Under the pieces are notes generated by a model that did no database searches, was not told where the DNA came from, and worked only from the letters and a program-made list of their open reading frames with translations. The translations under genes were made by a program, and so were the position numbers. DNA of 64,000 nucleotides from Photobacterium sanctipauli (GTDB lineage Bacteria; Pseudomonadota; Gammaproteobacteria; Enterobacterales; Vibrionaceae), in NCBI RefSeq assembly GCF_003026495.1, contig NZ_PYMA01000002.1:186001-250000 (forward strand), given 5' to 3'. This document shows positions 38,438 through 47,783 of this stretch, piece by piece (the stretch's first letter is position 1; every line of letters starts with the position of its first letter).

Positions 38438-39622
38438 ATGATGAGCTTTTTGAAAAAACTATGGGCCACGTTTTGGCGTCCGGCTATGCACATTAGCTTG
38501 GGCGTCCTCACGTTGGGCGGCTTTATTGCCGGTATTATTTTCTGGGGTGGCTTCAATACCGCCCTAGAAGTGACCAATACCGAGAAGTTTTGCATCGGCT
38601 GTCATGAGATGCGTGACAATGTATACGAAGAATTGAAGGGAACGGTTCACTGGTCGAATCATTCTGGTGTGAGGGCGACCTGCCCAGATTGCCATGTTCC
38701 GCATAATTGGACCGATAAAATTGCCCGTAAGATGCAGGCAAGTAAGGAAGTGTTTGGGGCTATTTTCGGCACAATCAATACTCGCGAGAAGTTTCTCGAA
38801 AAACGACTGGAGCTTGCCAACCACGAATGGGAACGCTTCTCGGCCAATGGTTCACTTGAGTGTAAAAACTGCCACAACTACGACAGTATGAAGTGGGATG
38901 AAATGTCTGACATCGCCCGAACCCAGATGAAGCAAGCCGCTGAGCGTGATCAAAGCTGTATGGATTGCCACAAGGGGATTGCCCATGAGCTACCGGGCAA
39001 TATGGAAGCTTCTGGCGGTATGATTTCAGGTCTGGTTCAAAAAGCGAATAACACCCGCTTCTCTGAGGGTGAAAATTACTTCAGCGTCCGTTACTTACCT
39101 ATGTATGAAGATGAAGCCTTGACGATTGATGGCGGGCAGTTGAACCCGGCGTCAGAAGTGAAGGTTGTTCAAGTGAAGGATAATGCAATTCAGGTCGAAA
39201 TTGCCGGGTGGCGCAAAACCAAAGGCTTTGGTCGCGTTATTAATGAAGATTTCGGTATGAATATTCCAACGGCAGCATTGAGCAAAGATGCTGCTTTGAG
39301 TGAAACCTTGGTTGAGAAGTTTGAAGAGAAAGAAGACGAGTTAACCGGTCTTGGCTGGCAACGTGTCGTCGTCAAACTCTGGATGCCAAAAGAGTCGCTT
39401 ATCGATGATGTCGAAGTGATCTGGGCGGAAGCACGCCCTGCCTACAATGACAACTGTAGTGTTTGTCATACTCAGCCGGCAGAAAATCATTTCGATGCCA
39501 ACACTTGGCCTGGCATGTTCAACGGGATGCTCGCATTCGTCAATCTCGATCGTGATAGTGAAGCACTTGTATTGAAATACTTGCAAAAACACTCGTCAGA
39601 TTTCTCTGACGCAGGCCATTAA
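38438..39622 (+). CDS. torC: Pentahaem c-type cytochrome TorC
   Basis: A 394-residue NapC/NirT-type cytochrome anchored by one N-terminal helix (residues about 14-38). Five CxxCH haem sites are seen near residues 52 (CIGCH), 82 (CPDCH), 142 (CKNCH), 174 (CMDCH) and 340 (CSVCH), the four-plus-one plan of TorC. It takes electrons from menaquinol in the inner membrane and passes them to TorA in the periplasm. It lies between torE and torA with 22 bp to torA. Confidence 0.94.
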   Translation: MMSFLKKLWATFWRPAMHISLGVLTLGGFIAGIIFWGGFNTALEVTNTEKFCIGCHEMRDNVYEELKGTVHWSNHSGVRATCPDCHVPHNWTDKIARKMQASKEVFGAIFGTINTREKFLEKRLELANHEWERFSANGSLECKNCHNYDSMKWDEMSDIARTQMKQAAERDQSCMDCHKGIAHELPGNMEASGGMISGLVQKANNTRFSEGENYFSVRYLPMYEDEALTIDGGQLNPASEVKVVQVKDNAIQVEIAGWRKTKGFGRVINEDFGMNIPTAALSKDAALSETLVEKFEEKEDELTGLGWQRVVVKLWMPKESLIDDVEVIWAEARPAYNDNCSVCHTQPAENHFDANTWPGMFNGMLAFVNLDRDSEALVLKYLQKHSSDFSDAGH

Positions 39623-39644
39623 AAGAAGCGAAGTGAGGTTAACT

Positions 39645-42134
39645 ATGTCTCTGAGTCGACGTAAATTTTTGAAAGGGTTAGCCACCACCAGTGCGGTAAC
39701 GGTGATTGGCCCTAGTTTATTAACTTCGGCGGCACGTGCTGCTGAAGAAGTGGCATCCCCGTATGCTTCAGATGGGGTATGGAAAACAACAGGCTCCCAC
39801 TGGGGGGCCTTCCGGGCCCGTATCTATAACGGGAAGGTGACCGACATTGAGCCGTTGGATCGAGATAAATATCCAACGGATATGATCAACGGGGTAAAAG
39901 GGATCATTTATAGCCCATCACGAGTGAAGTACCCGATGGTGCGGCTTGATTGGTTGAAGAAGCATAAATATAGCGGAGATACCCGAGGTAATAACCGCTT
40001 TATCAGGGTGACCTGGGATGAAGCATTGGATCTGCTTTATCAAGAGTTAGAGCGGGTGCAAAAGGATTATGGCCCATGGGCCTTGCATGCCGGGATGACC
40101 GGTTGGCGTCAAACGGGACAGTTCCACAGTTGCGGTAACCATATGCAGCGTGCAGTGGGGATGCACGGTAACTTTATGACCAAGGTAGGGGACTACTCGA
40201 CGGGGGCGGGGCAAACGATCATGCCCTATGTCTTGGGCTCTACCGAGGTGTACGCCCAAGGTACGTCTTGGCCTGATATTTTGAGTAACAGTAAGAATGT
40301 TATTTTATGGGCCAATGACCCGGTGAAAAATACCCAGGTCGGTTGGCAGTGCGAAACCCATGATTCTTATGAATACTATGAGCAGTTGAAAGAGAAGGTC
40401 GCCAAAGGGGAGATCAAAGTGATCTCGGTGGATCCGGTGAAGTCGAAAACCCAGAACTTCCTCAGCTGCGATCAAATCTACGTTAACCCGCAAACCGATG
40501 TACCATTCATGTTGGCAATTGCCCATACCCTGTACACCGAGGAGCTTTACGATAAGGAATTTATTGATACCTATGCCTTAGGCTTTGATGAATTCATTCC
40601 TTACGTTGTGGGGGAAGCGGAAGATAAGACCGCGAAGACCCCTGAGTGGGCTGAGCCTATTTGTGGCGTGAAAGCGGATCAGATCCGCGAATTTGCGCGC
40701 ATGATGGCAAAAGATCGTACCCAGATTATTTTCGGTTGGGCGGTGCAGCGTCAGCAGCATGGTGAGCAGCCATACTGGATGGGGGCGGTTATCGCCACCA
40801 TGCTTGGCCAAATCGGTTTGCCGGGCGGTGGCATTTCATACTCTCACCACTACAGTGGGGTCGGTATTCCGCCGACAGGGGCGTCTGGCCCAGGTGGCTT
40901 CCCTCGTAATGTTGATGAGGGTAAGAAGCCGAAGTGGGATAATGACGACTTCAATGGCTACAGCAGGACAATTCCAGTTGCCCGTTGGATTGATGCGATT
41001 TTGGAGCCGGGCAAGGAAATTAATTACAACGGCAGTAAGGTGATATTACCGGATACCAAGATGCTGGTCGTCAGTGGTTGTAACCCTTGGCACCACCACC
41101 AAGACCGTAACCGGATGAAAAAGGCATTCCAGAAGTTGCAAACCGTTGTCACTATCGATTTTGCGTGGACGGCAACTTGCCGCTTCTCCGACATCGTATT
41201 ACCGGCGTGTACCCAGTTTGAACGTAATGATATCGACCTTTATGGGGCGTACTCGGGAACGGGTGTGATTGCCATGCACAAGTTGGTTGATCCTCTTTAT
41301 CAGTCGCGCACTGACTTCGATATTTTTACTGACTTCTGCCGTCGCTTTGGGCGCAATAAAGAATATACCCGAGGCATGGATGAAATGGAGTGGGTGCGCT
41401 CGTTGTATGAGGATTGCCGAGAAGCCAACAAGGCCAATTTCGAAATGCCGGAATTTGATAAGTTCTGGGAGATCGGTGAGGCTGGCTGGGTAGACTTCGG
41501 TGAAGGCAAGAACTTTGTTCGTCATGCTGATTTCCGTGAAGATCCTGAAATCAACCCGTTGGGAACACCTTCTGGCTTTATCGAAATCTATAGCCGTAAG
41601 ATTGCCAGCTATAACTACGAGCACTGCCAAGGTCACCCGATGTGGTTTGAAAAGGCCGAGCGCTCGCATGGTGGGCCAGGTTCCGATAAATTCCCGCTTT
41701 GGCTTCAATCGTGCCACCCAGACCAACGCTTGCACTCACAAATGTGTGAGTCAGAGGAATATCGTGCAACCTACGCGGTACAGGGCCGTGAGCCGATTTA
41801 TATCAGCCCGGAAGACGCTAAAGCTCGAGGCATCAAAGACGGTGATTTGGTCCGGGTGTTTAACGACCGTGGTCAATTGCTGGCCGGGGCTCGGGTGTCT
41901 GATGATTACCCGCCGGGTGTGGTACGTATTCATGAAGGGGCGTGGTATGGCCCGCTGAATGAAAAGCTGGGTGCCATCGATACTTATGGCGACCCCAATA
42001 CCGTCACCATGGATATAGGTACGTCGGAATTGGCTCAGGCAACCAGTGCCAATACTGTGATTGTCGACATCGAGAAATTCACTGGTGAAGTGCCACCTGT
42101 GACAGCATTTGGCGGTCCTATATACGTTTCTTGA
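39645..42134 (+). CDS. torA: Trimethylamine-N-oxide reductase TorA
   Basis: An 829-residue periplasmic molybdoenzyme (E. coli 848) that reduces TMAO to trimethylamine in anaerobic respiration. A twin-arginine signal (SRRKFLKG) is present from ATG 39645. The segment [11 protein letters not shown] around residue 185 carries the Ser that ligates molybdenum in the DMSO/TMAO reductase family, and [13 protein letters not shown] and [11 protein letters not shown] segments at the C-terminus bind the two guanylyl pterins. It closes the torECA operon; the chaperone gene torD is not next to it. Confidence 0.94.
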   Translation: MSLSRRKFLKGLATTSAVTVIGPSLLTSAARAAEEVASPYASDGVWKTTGSHWGAFRARIYNGKVTDIEPLDRDKYPTDMINGVKGIIYSPSRVKYPMVRLDWLKKHKYSGDTRGNNRFIRVTWDEALDLLYQELERVQKDYGPWALHAGMTGWRQTGQFHSCGNHMQRAVGMHGNFMTKVGDYSTGAGQTIMPYVLGSTEVYAQGTSWPDILSNSKNVILWANDPVKNTQVGWQCETHDSYEYYEQLKEKVAKGEIKVISVDPVKSKTQNFLSCDQIYVNPQTDVPFMLAIAHTLYTEELYDKEFIDTYALGFDEFIPYVVGEAEDKTAKTPEWAEPICGVKADQIREFARMMAKDRTQIIFGWAVQRQQHGEQPYWMGAVIATMLGQIGLPGGGISYSHHYSGVGIPPTGASGPGGFPRNVDEGKKPKWDNDDFNGYSRTIPVARWIDAILEPGKEINYNGSKVILPDTKMLVVSGCNPWHHHQDRNRMKKAFQKLQTVVTIDFAWTATCRFSDIVLPACTQFERNDIDLYGAYSGTGVIAMHKLVDPLYQSRTDFDIFTDFCRRFGRNKEYTRGMDEMEWVRSLYEDCREANKANFEMPEFDKFWEIGEAGWVDFGEGKNFVRHADFREDPEINPLGTPSGFIEIYSRKIASYNYEHCQGHPMWFEKAERSHGGPGSDKFPLWLQSCHPDQRLHSQMCESEEYRATYAVQGREPIYISPEDAKARGIKDGDLVRVFNDRGQLLAGARVSDDYPPGVVRIHEGAWYGPLNEKLGAIDTYGDPNTVTMDIGTSELAQATSANTVIVDIEKFTGEVPPVTAFGGPIYVS

Positions 42135-42156
42135 TGTACAATCACCATAGTTAACA

Positions 42157-42188
42157 GCCCTTGATACTGGTTATCAAGGGCTTTTTTC
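42157..42188 (+). terminator. Terminator after torA
   Basis: Stem GCCCTTGATA/TATCAAGGGC with loop and T-run following. Confidence 0.9.
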
Positions 42189-42220
42189 TTTTTGCAGCGA
42201 TCTATCTCGTTGAATCTAGA

Positions 42221-43174
42221 CTATGCAGCAACTCGGTAGCGCCAACAAAGGAAGCCGACGATCAGCGCCATGAAGGCCAGTGGATTAGGCGCTGGAGCAG
42301 GGGATGGGTCTTCAGTAGCAGGGACGATACCGGCGAAAGTTGGGCCCCATATTTTGCCATATTGGAAATGGCTTTTGACCGCAACAGATCCTTTGATTTC
42401 GGTGTGGTTGGTTAGCTCAGCGAGTGGGGCGAGGATACTGCCATGAATGGCCTTGGTGAGGTTCAAGGTCTCCGATTGGTAAAAGTTCCAGATCACCAGC
42501 TCGGCAATGGCCTCTGATACAAAGTCACCGATAGCATTGAAGCTGAAGGTGGAGTCATCAATATTTTCCCCTGCCACATTAATCACAATGGCTGACGGCA
42601 TTTGGCTATTGAGGTTGAGTGAATAGCTATTGATCAGCGGGTTTTCAAAGATATCTTCTTTATCGATATTGAATACTGCAGCAAGGCTACCCACTGAATT
42701 ACCAACGTCAAAGCTGGCGTTGTTGCAGCACCCTAAAGGCTGCGTTAACAACGAGTTGGACGGAAGTGATGCCAAAAATGTTGAAAATTGGCTGAGCTCG
42801 GCTTGGATTTGGGAGAAATCATAGTTGCTGGTATCGGATGATAAACCACTACTTGGGCCATTGAGCGATACGATACCATTATTGCTGCCACCTACAATAG
42901 CGCCGTAGTTGTTGTTGACTTGTACATTGACATTAAGATCCCCGCCGATAACCAGCCCGTCTCCACTCGGCATGGCTTGCGACATATGGGTTGCATAGTT
43001 TGACGCTGTGCCATTGAGGTCGCCCGCAATGATTGCTGTCCCGCCCACTTCGCTGGTTGATTCCAAGTCTTCAAAAACAATGAGCTGGTGGTTATTCAGC
43101 AAGTCTAGCGGGCTGGCATGTGATAAGGGGATGAAAGTTACGCTGATAGCGAGCAATGTGGCTGGTTTTAGCAT
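42221..43174 (-). CDS. Choice-of-anchor A family protein with PEP-CTERM-like tail
   Basis: A 317-residue exported protein. ATG 43174 gives a signal peptide ending SHASPLDLL with AAGGAGC upstream. The mature domain has the choice-of-anchor A features: N-terminal FEDLESTSEVGGTAIIAGDLNG-type segment, VIGGDLNVNVQVNNNYGAIVGG (both shortened here), and SFNAIGDFVSEAIAELVIWN further on. The tail reads PAPNPLAFMALIVGF followed by CWRYR, which matches the tripartite PEP-CTERM design (short motif, hydrophobic helix, basic end) with PAPN in place of PEPS. It is divergent from a second PEP-CTERM gene, and both have sigma-54 type promoters. Confidence 0.78.
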   Translation of the reverse strand: MLKPATLLAISVTFIPLSHASPLDLLNNHQLIVFEDLESTSEVGGTAIIAGDLNGTASNYATHMSQAMPSGDGLVIGGDLNVNVQVNNNYGAIVGGSNNGIVSLNGPSSGLSSDTSNYDFSQIQAELSQFSTFLASLPSNSLLTQPLGCCNNASFDVGNSVGSLAAVFNIDKEDIFENPLINSYSLNLNSQMPSAIVINVAGENIDDSTFSFNAIGDFVSEAIAELVIWNFYQSETLNLTKAIHGSILAPLAELTNHTEIKGSVAVKSHFQYGKIWGPTFAGIVPATEDPSPAPAPNPLAFMALIVGFLCWRYRVAA

Positions 43175-43223
43175 GTAATTTGCTCCTTGAAGACAAGTAC
43201 GACATAGCAATACTCTTTCTTTA

Positions 43224-43239
43224 AGCAAAATACAGACCA
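43224..43239 (-). promoter_or_regulatory. Sigma-54 type promoter of the choice-of-anchor A gene
   Basis: On the minus strand TGGTCTGTATTTTGCT has the invariant GG and GC at the -24/-12 spacing and TTGCT at -12, against consensus TGGCACGNNNNTTGCW. It lies 50 bp before the start codon. Confidence 0.6.
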
Positions 43240-43550
43240 CCCCGAATATTATGAGCGTTGTCATTTTTTGGGCGAAGGCACTTTTAAGTTCAATCAGTTA
43301 TAAATACCGACGGAACATTTGGTGACTTCACTCTTGGAAAAAACAGATGCTAACTGTCAGGTTTATTTACATAGTAGGGCCGGTTTGTCGCTTGCCATAA
43401 CGTATAAATACCTAAATGGGCGTGATATATGAGGAACGACATTACACTGATTGCGCATAGCATCGTGAAAGTGTCAGGCTTTTTTACAGTGATGATGAAA
43501 AGGGTTAGAGGCCAGGTATAAATTTATTAGGCATCTGTGACTTACAGTGC

Positions 43551-43566
43551 TGGCATAGTCATTGCT
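43551..43566 (+). promoter_or_regulatory. Sigma-54 type promoter of the PEP-CTERM gene
   Basis: TGGCATAGTCATTGCT matches the -24 (TGGCA) and -12 (TTGCT) elements with exact spacing. It lies 47 bp before ATG 43613. Activator-binding sites were not identified in the roughly 310 bp between the two divergent promoters. Confidence 0.68.
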
Positions 43567-43612
43567 TTATCCATGTTCAGGAGTGTTATGTAAATTGATT
43601 CGTGGAGCGAGC

Positions 43613-44251
43613 ATGAAAAAAATAAAAAATTATCTACTTTGGCTAGGTATTCTCAGTACGCCGGTATCTGCTTTAGAGCTGCATATTGATGACTGGAATG
43701 ATACCAACAACCAAACTGCGGATTATATTTTCAAGGTTAACGATAATACGAGCGGTAGGTTTACTTTCAATATCACAGTGCCAGAAGCGGATGCCGATAT
43801 TTTGGGAATAGGCTTTAACTTTTCCGACACTGCCAATCAGTACAATGCTGGCAATATTGATCTGCAAAATTTTAATGCTGTGCGCCGTTCTGGTGACGAT
43901 GTTACGGCACCGACGAATATTTACTTTAATTCATCGAACTGTGGTGGTGGCTGTAATTTTAACCGAGTGCCTTATGCCCCCTATGATGTGATTTTGCGTG
44001 TGGGGGCTCGTAACTCGCAACTGACCAATTGGTTTTATGACATTAGCTTTGATATTGCTGATTTGGGCAACTCGCTAAGCGATCTTATCTCCGTCGGGAT
44101 TCGTGGCAGAGCGGTACTGGGTGGCGGTAAAGATAAAGCGCATCAGTATGTTGGCGGATCTTCATTTGTTGTACCTGAACCTGCGTCGTTAGCCATGTTT
44201 GGGTTGGGCTTGACTGGCTTAGCGTGGCGGCTCCGACGTAGGCAGTCATGA
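43613..44251 (+). CDS. PEP-CTERM sorting domain protein
   Basis: A 212-residue exported protein with signal peptide ending TPVSALELH and a clear C-terminal sorting signal: VPEPASLAMFGLGLTGLAW then RLRRRQS. Exosortases recognise this signal and anchor or release the protein at the cell surface. The mature region is beta-rich with many Asn and Asp, no catalytic motif seen. Two cysteines in NCGGGCNF may form a disulfide. Its sigma-54 type promoter fits what is known of PEP-CTERM genes under the PrsK/PrsR system. No exosortase gene is in the window. Confidence 0.85.
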   Translation: MKKIKNYLLWLGILSTPVSALELHIDDWNDTNNQTADYIFKVNDNTSGRFTFNITVPEADADILGIGFNFSDTANQYNAGNIDLQNFNAVRRSGDDVTAPTNIYFNSSNCGGGCNFNRVPYAPYDVILRVGARNSQLTNWFYDISFDIADLGNSLSDLISVGIRGRAVLGGGKDKAHQYVGGSSFVVPEPASLAMFGLGLTGLAWRLRRRQS

Positions 44252-44371
44252 TATATCAACTGTGCATAATCAAATGATAAGCACCTTACGGTATTGTCAC
44301 GTTTAAGAGCAGGATAATGTTGTATAGATTGGTATACTTGCAACATCAAAGGAAGTAATGAAGACAATATA

Positions 44372-44815
44372 ATGACGTTGATATACCGCCCGGATCCCTC
44401 TTCTGTGAAAGAAAAAACGACACCGGTTTATGGCGTGGGTGATAGCACGCTAACAGCAGCTGGTGGAGAAGAAGGCGTAAAATGTTTGGTTGATAGCTTC
44501 TACCATTACATGGATACGCTACCAGAGGCTGCTGATATTCGTGCCATGCATGCATCAGATTTAACCGAGTCACGGGAAAAGCTGACGACTTTTCTGATTG
44601 GTTGGATGGGAGGCCCCTCTCGCTACAGCGAAAAGTATGGTTCGATAAATATCCCTGGCGCCCACCGCCACCTCTCCATTGGTATTGCAGAAAAAGAAGC
44701 CTGGCTGCTATGCATGCAAAAAGCGCTTGATGATCAAGACTATGAAGAAGTATTCAAACGCTATGTCATGGTCCAGCTCTCATTCCCTGCCGAGATGTGC
44801 CGAAATCGCACCTGA
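44372..44815 (+). CDS. Group II truncated haemoglobin
   Basis: A 147-residue 2-on-2 globin. Group II hallmarks are visible: YHYMDTLPEAADIRAMH (B/CD region with Tyr and the LPEA helix), the LTTFLIGWMGGPSRYSEKYG block including Trp of helix G/E, and HRHLSIGIAEKEAWLLCM, where the first His region is the proximal side. These proteins bind O2, NO or peroxides and are often linked to oxidative or nitrosative stress. An imperfect dyad (44317-44346) lies just upstream. It is transcribed alone. Confidence 0.85.
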   Translation: MTLIYRPDPSSVKEKTTPVYGVGDSTLTAAGGEEGVKCLVDSFYHYMDTLPEAADIRAMHASDLTESREKLTTFLIGWMGGPSRYSEKYGSINIPGAHRHLSIGIAEKEAWLLCMQKALDDQDYEEVFKRYVMVQLSFPAEMCRNRT

Positions 44816-44967
44816 GCCGGTTTGGTGCTTGCCATCGCCAGCCTGAAAATAATTTCATTTTTTGCTTTTATTTATTCAGCGAATGAGTAATCTATGCCGC
44901 CTGTGTTTTGGGCGGTTTGCTATGGTGTAGCGCCATAGTGGTTTTGCAGTAGGTTGCTTAGGTTGTA

Positions 44968-45756
44968 ATGGAATTTTCGTTGGAAATGATGGCGGCATTG
45001 TTTTTTGTCGCAAGTTTAGCCGGATTTATCGATGCTTTGGCGGGCGGCGGCGGTATGTTAACAGTGCCAGCCCTGCTTGCGGCGGGTATTCCGCCAGCAC
45101 AAGCCTTGGCGACCAATAAACTGCAAAGCTCTTTTGGTAGTTTTTCCGCCACCTTGTACTTTGTCCGCAATGGCTTGGTCAAGCTAAAAGATATGCGGCT
45201 GGCTATCTTGTGTACCTTTGTCGGCTCTGCCGCCGGTGCCTTGCTTGTCCAGTATATGGACGCCGGTACGCTAACCAAGGTCATCCCGGCATTGTTAGTT
45301 GCCATTGCCCTATATTTTTTATTTGCGCCCGAAACCGGTGAAGGGGGCGGAAAGCCAAAGCTCAACGAGGTTGGCTTTGCCTTGACGGTGGGTACTGGCA
45401 TTGGCTTCTACGATGGCTTCTTTGGCCCGGGTACAGGCTCACTGTTTGCTGTTTGTTTTGTGGTGATTGCCCAGCTGGGGATAGTCGAAGCAACAGCCAA
45501 AACCAAAGTGCTTAACTTTACCTCGAATATTGCTGCTCTGTTGTTTTTCATTTTTGCAGGCTTACCTATTTGGGAAATAGGCTTGATAATGGCACTTGGT
45601 GGCTTTATCGGTGCACGCCTTGGCGCGAAAGTGGTTGTTACCAAAGGACGAAAACTTATTCGCCCTCTGGTTGTGATGGTATCGATGGTGATGGCAGTGA
45701 AACTGCTGGTAGAGCAGAACCCCCACTGGATTGATACGATAGTCTCTTACGTGTAG
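44968..45756 (+). CDS. TSUP family (TauE/SafE) transporter, copy 1
   Basis: A 262-residue membrane protein of the TauE/SafE (sulfite/sulfonate/thiosulfate exporter) family, YfcA-like. Two internal repeats carry the family motif GFIDALAGGGGMLTVPALLAAG (first part) and GFYDGFFGPGTGS. The substrate is unknown. A closely similar protein is encoded at 47784. It is separated from the copy by a racemase and a LysR gene. Confidence 0.82.
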   Translation: MEFSLEMMAALFFVASLAGFIDALAGGGGMLTVPALLAAGIPPAQALATNKLQSSFGSFSATLYFVRNGLVKLKDMRLAILCTFVGSAAGALLVQYMDAGTLTKVIPALLVAIALYFLFAPETGEGGGKPKLNEVGFALTVGTGIGFYDGFFGPGTGSLFAVCFVVIAQLGIVEATAKTKVLNFTSNIAALLFFIFAGLPIWEIGLIMALGGFIGARLGAKVVVTKGRKLIRPLVVMVSMVMAVKLLVEQNPHWIDTIVSYV

Positions 45757-45839
45757 TGCTCTATGACGCTTGTCGCGTTTTTTTTTGCTATGAGCTAGCC
45801 AACTGACATCCAGTGAACAGTGTTTTGATGTTTATGGCA

Positions 45840-46550
45840 TTACGCCACCAACTCAACACTGTCTTCTGTTGCCCATTCGATACAGGCTTTGGCCAGAATA
45901 TCGAGTGAGTCAAGGCACTGTTGCGGTTGGTGATAGACGGTTTCTGCCAGCGCGACAGGGATTTCTGTGCAACCTAGGATAATCGCATCGGCGCCTTTTT
46001 CGATCAGATCATCGAACACCGGCTTCATCAGCTGATGCCCCTTCTCCACATCACCCGCCTTCACGGCATAGATCCCTGCCATGACTGCTTCTTGTTGAAC
46101 CGGGTTGGGTGCCACCGAGGCAATTTGTTTCTGTGCTAATTTAGTTTCGTACATGCGGGTTGTCATGGTGGCGGTGGTGGCCATGATACCGACTTTTCGA
46201 TATCCGCGATGCTGCGCCTCAGTAACCACACTGTCCAAAATACTAATGGTATGAACTCGGCAGCCATTGCTCAAGCGGGGATACCAGTAGTGGGCGGTGT
46301 TGCATGGTATCACGATACATTCAGCACCTGCCTGTTCAAGTTGTTCCATGCCTTGCTTGAGCACAGGGTAAGGATCTTCCCCGTTGCTGATCAAAAAAGC
46401 GGTGCGATCGGGGATCTGCGGGTTATTACTAACCAGCATGGGAATATGCTGTTGGTCACTGCTGGCAGGTGTCTGCGCAATTATTTTTTGCATGAATTCG
46501 ACTGTGGCTAGCGGTCCCATCCCGCCTAAAATACCTAATTTCCTGCTCAT
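45840..46550 (-). CDS. Aspartate/glutamate racemase family protein
   Basis: A 236-residue cofactor-independent racemase. The two catalytic cysteines are in IPCNTAHYWY (near residue 82) and LGCTEIPVAL (near residue 193); the N-terminus GILGGMGPLATVEF is typical for YgeA/RacD. It interconverts L- and D-aspartate, glutamate or related amino acids, the substrate being undetermined. It is divergent from the LysR gene at 46754, which may regulate it. Confidence 0.85.
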   Translation of the reverse strand: MSRKLGILGGMGPLATVEFMQKIIAQTPASSDQQHIPMLVSNNPQIPDRTAFLISNGEDPYPVLKQGMEQLEQAGAECIVIPCNTAHYWYPRLSNGCRVHTISILDSVVTEAQHRGYRKVGIMATTATMTTRMYETKLAQKQIASVAPNPVQQEAVMAGIYAVKAGDVEKGHQLMKPVFDDLIEKGADAIILGCTEIPVALAETVYHQPQQCLDSLDILAKACIEWATEDSVELVA

Positions 46551-46753
46551 ATTATTGTTCCTACAGTATTTTCAACTGAGTTCACTATAGGGGAGTGCTA
46601 AGTCGTTGAGAAATGCCGTTGCTGAGCCAGCTATGCATAATCGGTATGACTTTGTGCCAAAATTGTGATCTCCATGGCTTGAAACTGCTCTTTATGCCCC
46701 GTTGCCTTCGCTATACTGGCTCTTCCTTTTGTGTTGGGTTGCGTGTCTGCGTT

Positions 46754-47638
46754 ATGAATATTGAAAGTAAATGGTTGGAAGACTTCTTGGTGCTAGCTGA
46801 GGTCAGGAATTTTTCGTTGGCCGCCGCGAAGCGCAATGTAACCCAGCCTGCATTTAGTCGTAGGATCAAGGCTTTGGAGCAAACGGTTGGTGCCGAGTTG
46901 ATTGATCGCAGCAAGACCCCGGTTGCCCTGACAGCCAGTGGTCGATTGTTCCGTATCACCGCCAGAACCTTGATCAACCAGATGATGGATGGGATAGGGC
47001 AATTATCAGATTTATCAAAGCTAGGCGGCAATATTGTACGCGTGGCTGCGGCCCACTCCCTGGCAACGAGCTTGGTTCCCTCTATCCAATCTGAGCTGCG
47101 TGCGGGTAAACATAACCCAATCCTCAGCGTTGAAGCGATTGATGTTGATGACGCCATCGAAGAGTTGCAAGAGGGAGGCTGTGATTTGCTGTTGGCGTTT
47201 GACGATGAGCTGCTTCGATTGCCACCGTATCAGTCTTTGCAAATTGGCCAGGCCGAGCTGCTACCTGTCAGCGCATGCGATAGTGATGGCAATGCGTTAT
47301 ACCGACTTAGCAGTAACCGGGAAGTGCCATGGTTGGCTTATAGCCCGAGTTCTTATATGGGACGGCAAGTTGAGGTGGTGCGGGATAAGGTCAACCTCCA
47401 GCCCGTGTTCTCCTCTTCAATGACTGATTTGCTAAAGTCATTAGCGCTACAGGGGGTAGGGGTCGCTTGGCTACCGGATTACGCGATCAAGCAAGAGCTA
47501 CAAGAGGGGAAGGTCGCCATCGTTGGGGATGAATCTCTCCGGTTGCCCATTACCTATTATGCCTACCGCTATCAAGCACGGCTGCACCCTGCTGGCGAGC
47601 AAGTGTGGCAGGCGCTAAGGCTTCATGTGAACAAGTAA
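46754..47638 (+). CDS. LysR-family regulator resembling HypT (YjiE)
   Basis: A 294-residue regulator. ATG 46754 gives the N-terminal helix-turn-helix with NFSLAAAKRNVTQPAFSRRI. Several stretches follow E. coli HypT closely: IRVAAAHSLA-like VRVAAAHSLATSLVPSIQS, EAIDVDDAIEELQEG, SPSSYMGRQVEV and GVGVAWLPDYAIKQEL. HypT is a hypochlorite-responsive activator that uses methionine oxidation; whether the relevant methionines are kept was not established. It is divergent from the racemase gene and upstream of the second TSUP gene. Confidence 0.72.
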   Translation: MNIESKWLEDFLVLAEVRNFSLAAAKRNVTQPAFSRRIKALEQTVGAELIDRSKTPVALTASGRLFRITARTLINQMMDGIGQLSDLSKLGGNIVRVAAAHSLATSLVPSIQSELRAGKHNPILSVEAIDVDDAIEELQEGGCDLLLAFDDELLRLPPYQSLQIGQAELLPVSACDSDGNALYRLSSNREVPWLAYSPSSYMGRQVEVVRDKVNLQPVFSSSMTDLLKSLALQGVGVAWLPDYAIKQELQEGKVAIVGDESLRLPITYYAYRYQARLHPAGEQVWQALRLHVNK

Positions 47639-47783
47639 GTGCTTTGCGCAATATTGCGAAATGGTTTTGGTAATGATTGATTCCTATCTGGAATAGGTTG
47701 TCGTCCTGGGTTTCGTTATTCGAAAGCCGTGATGAGTGGTATTTTTTAGCCCAAATTTTATTTAACCAAAGAGAAAGCACTAA

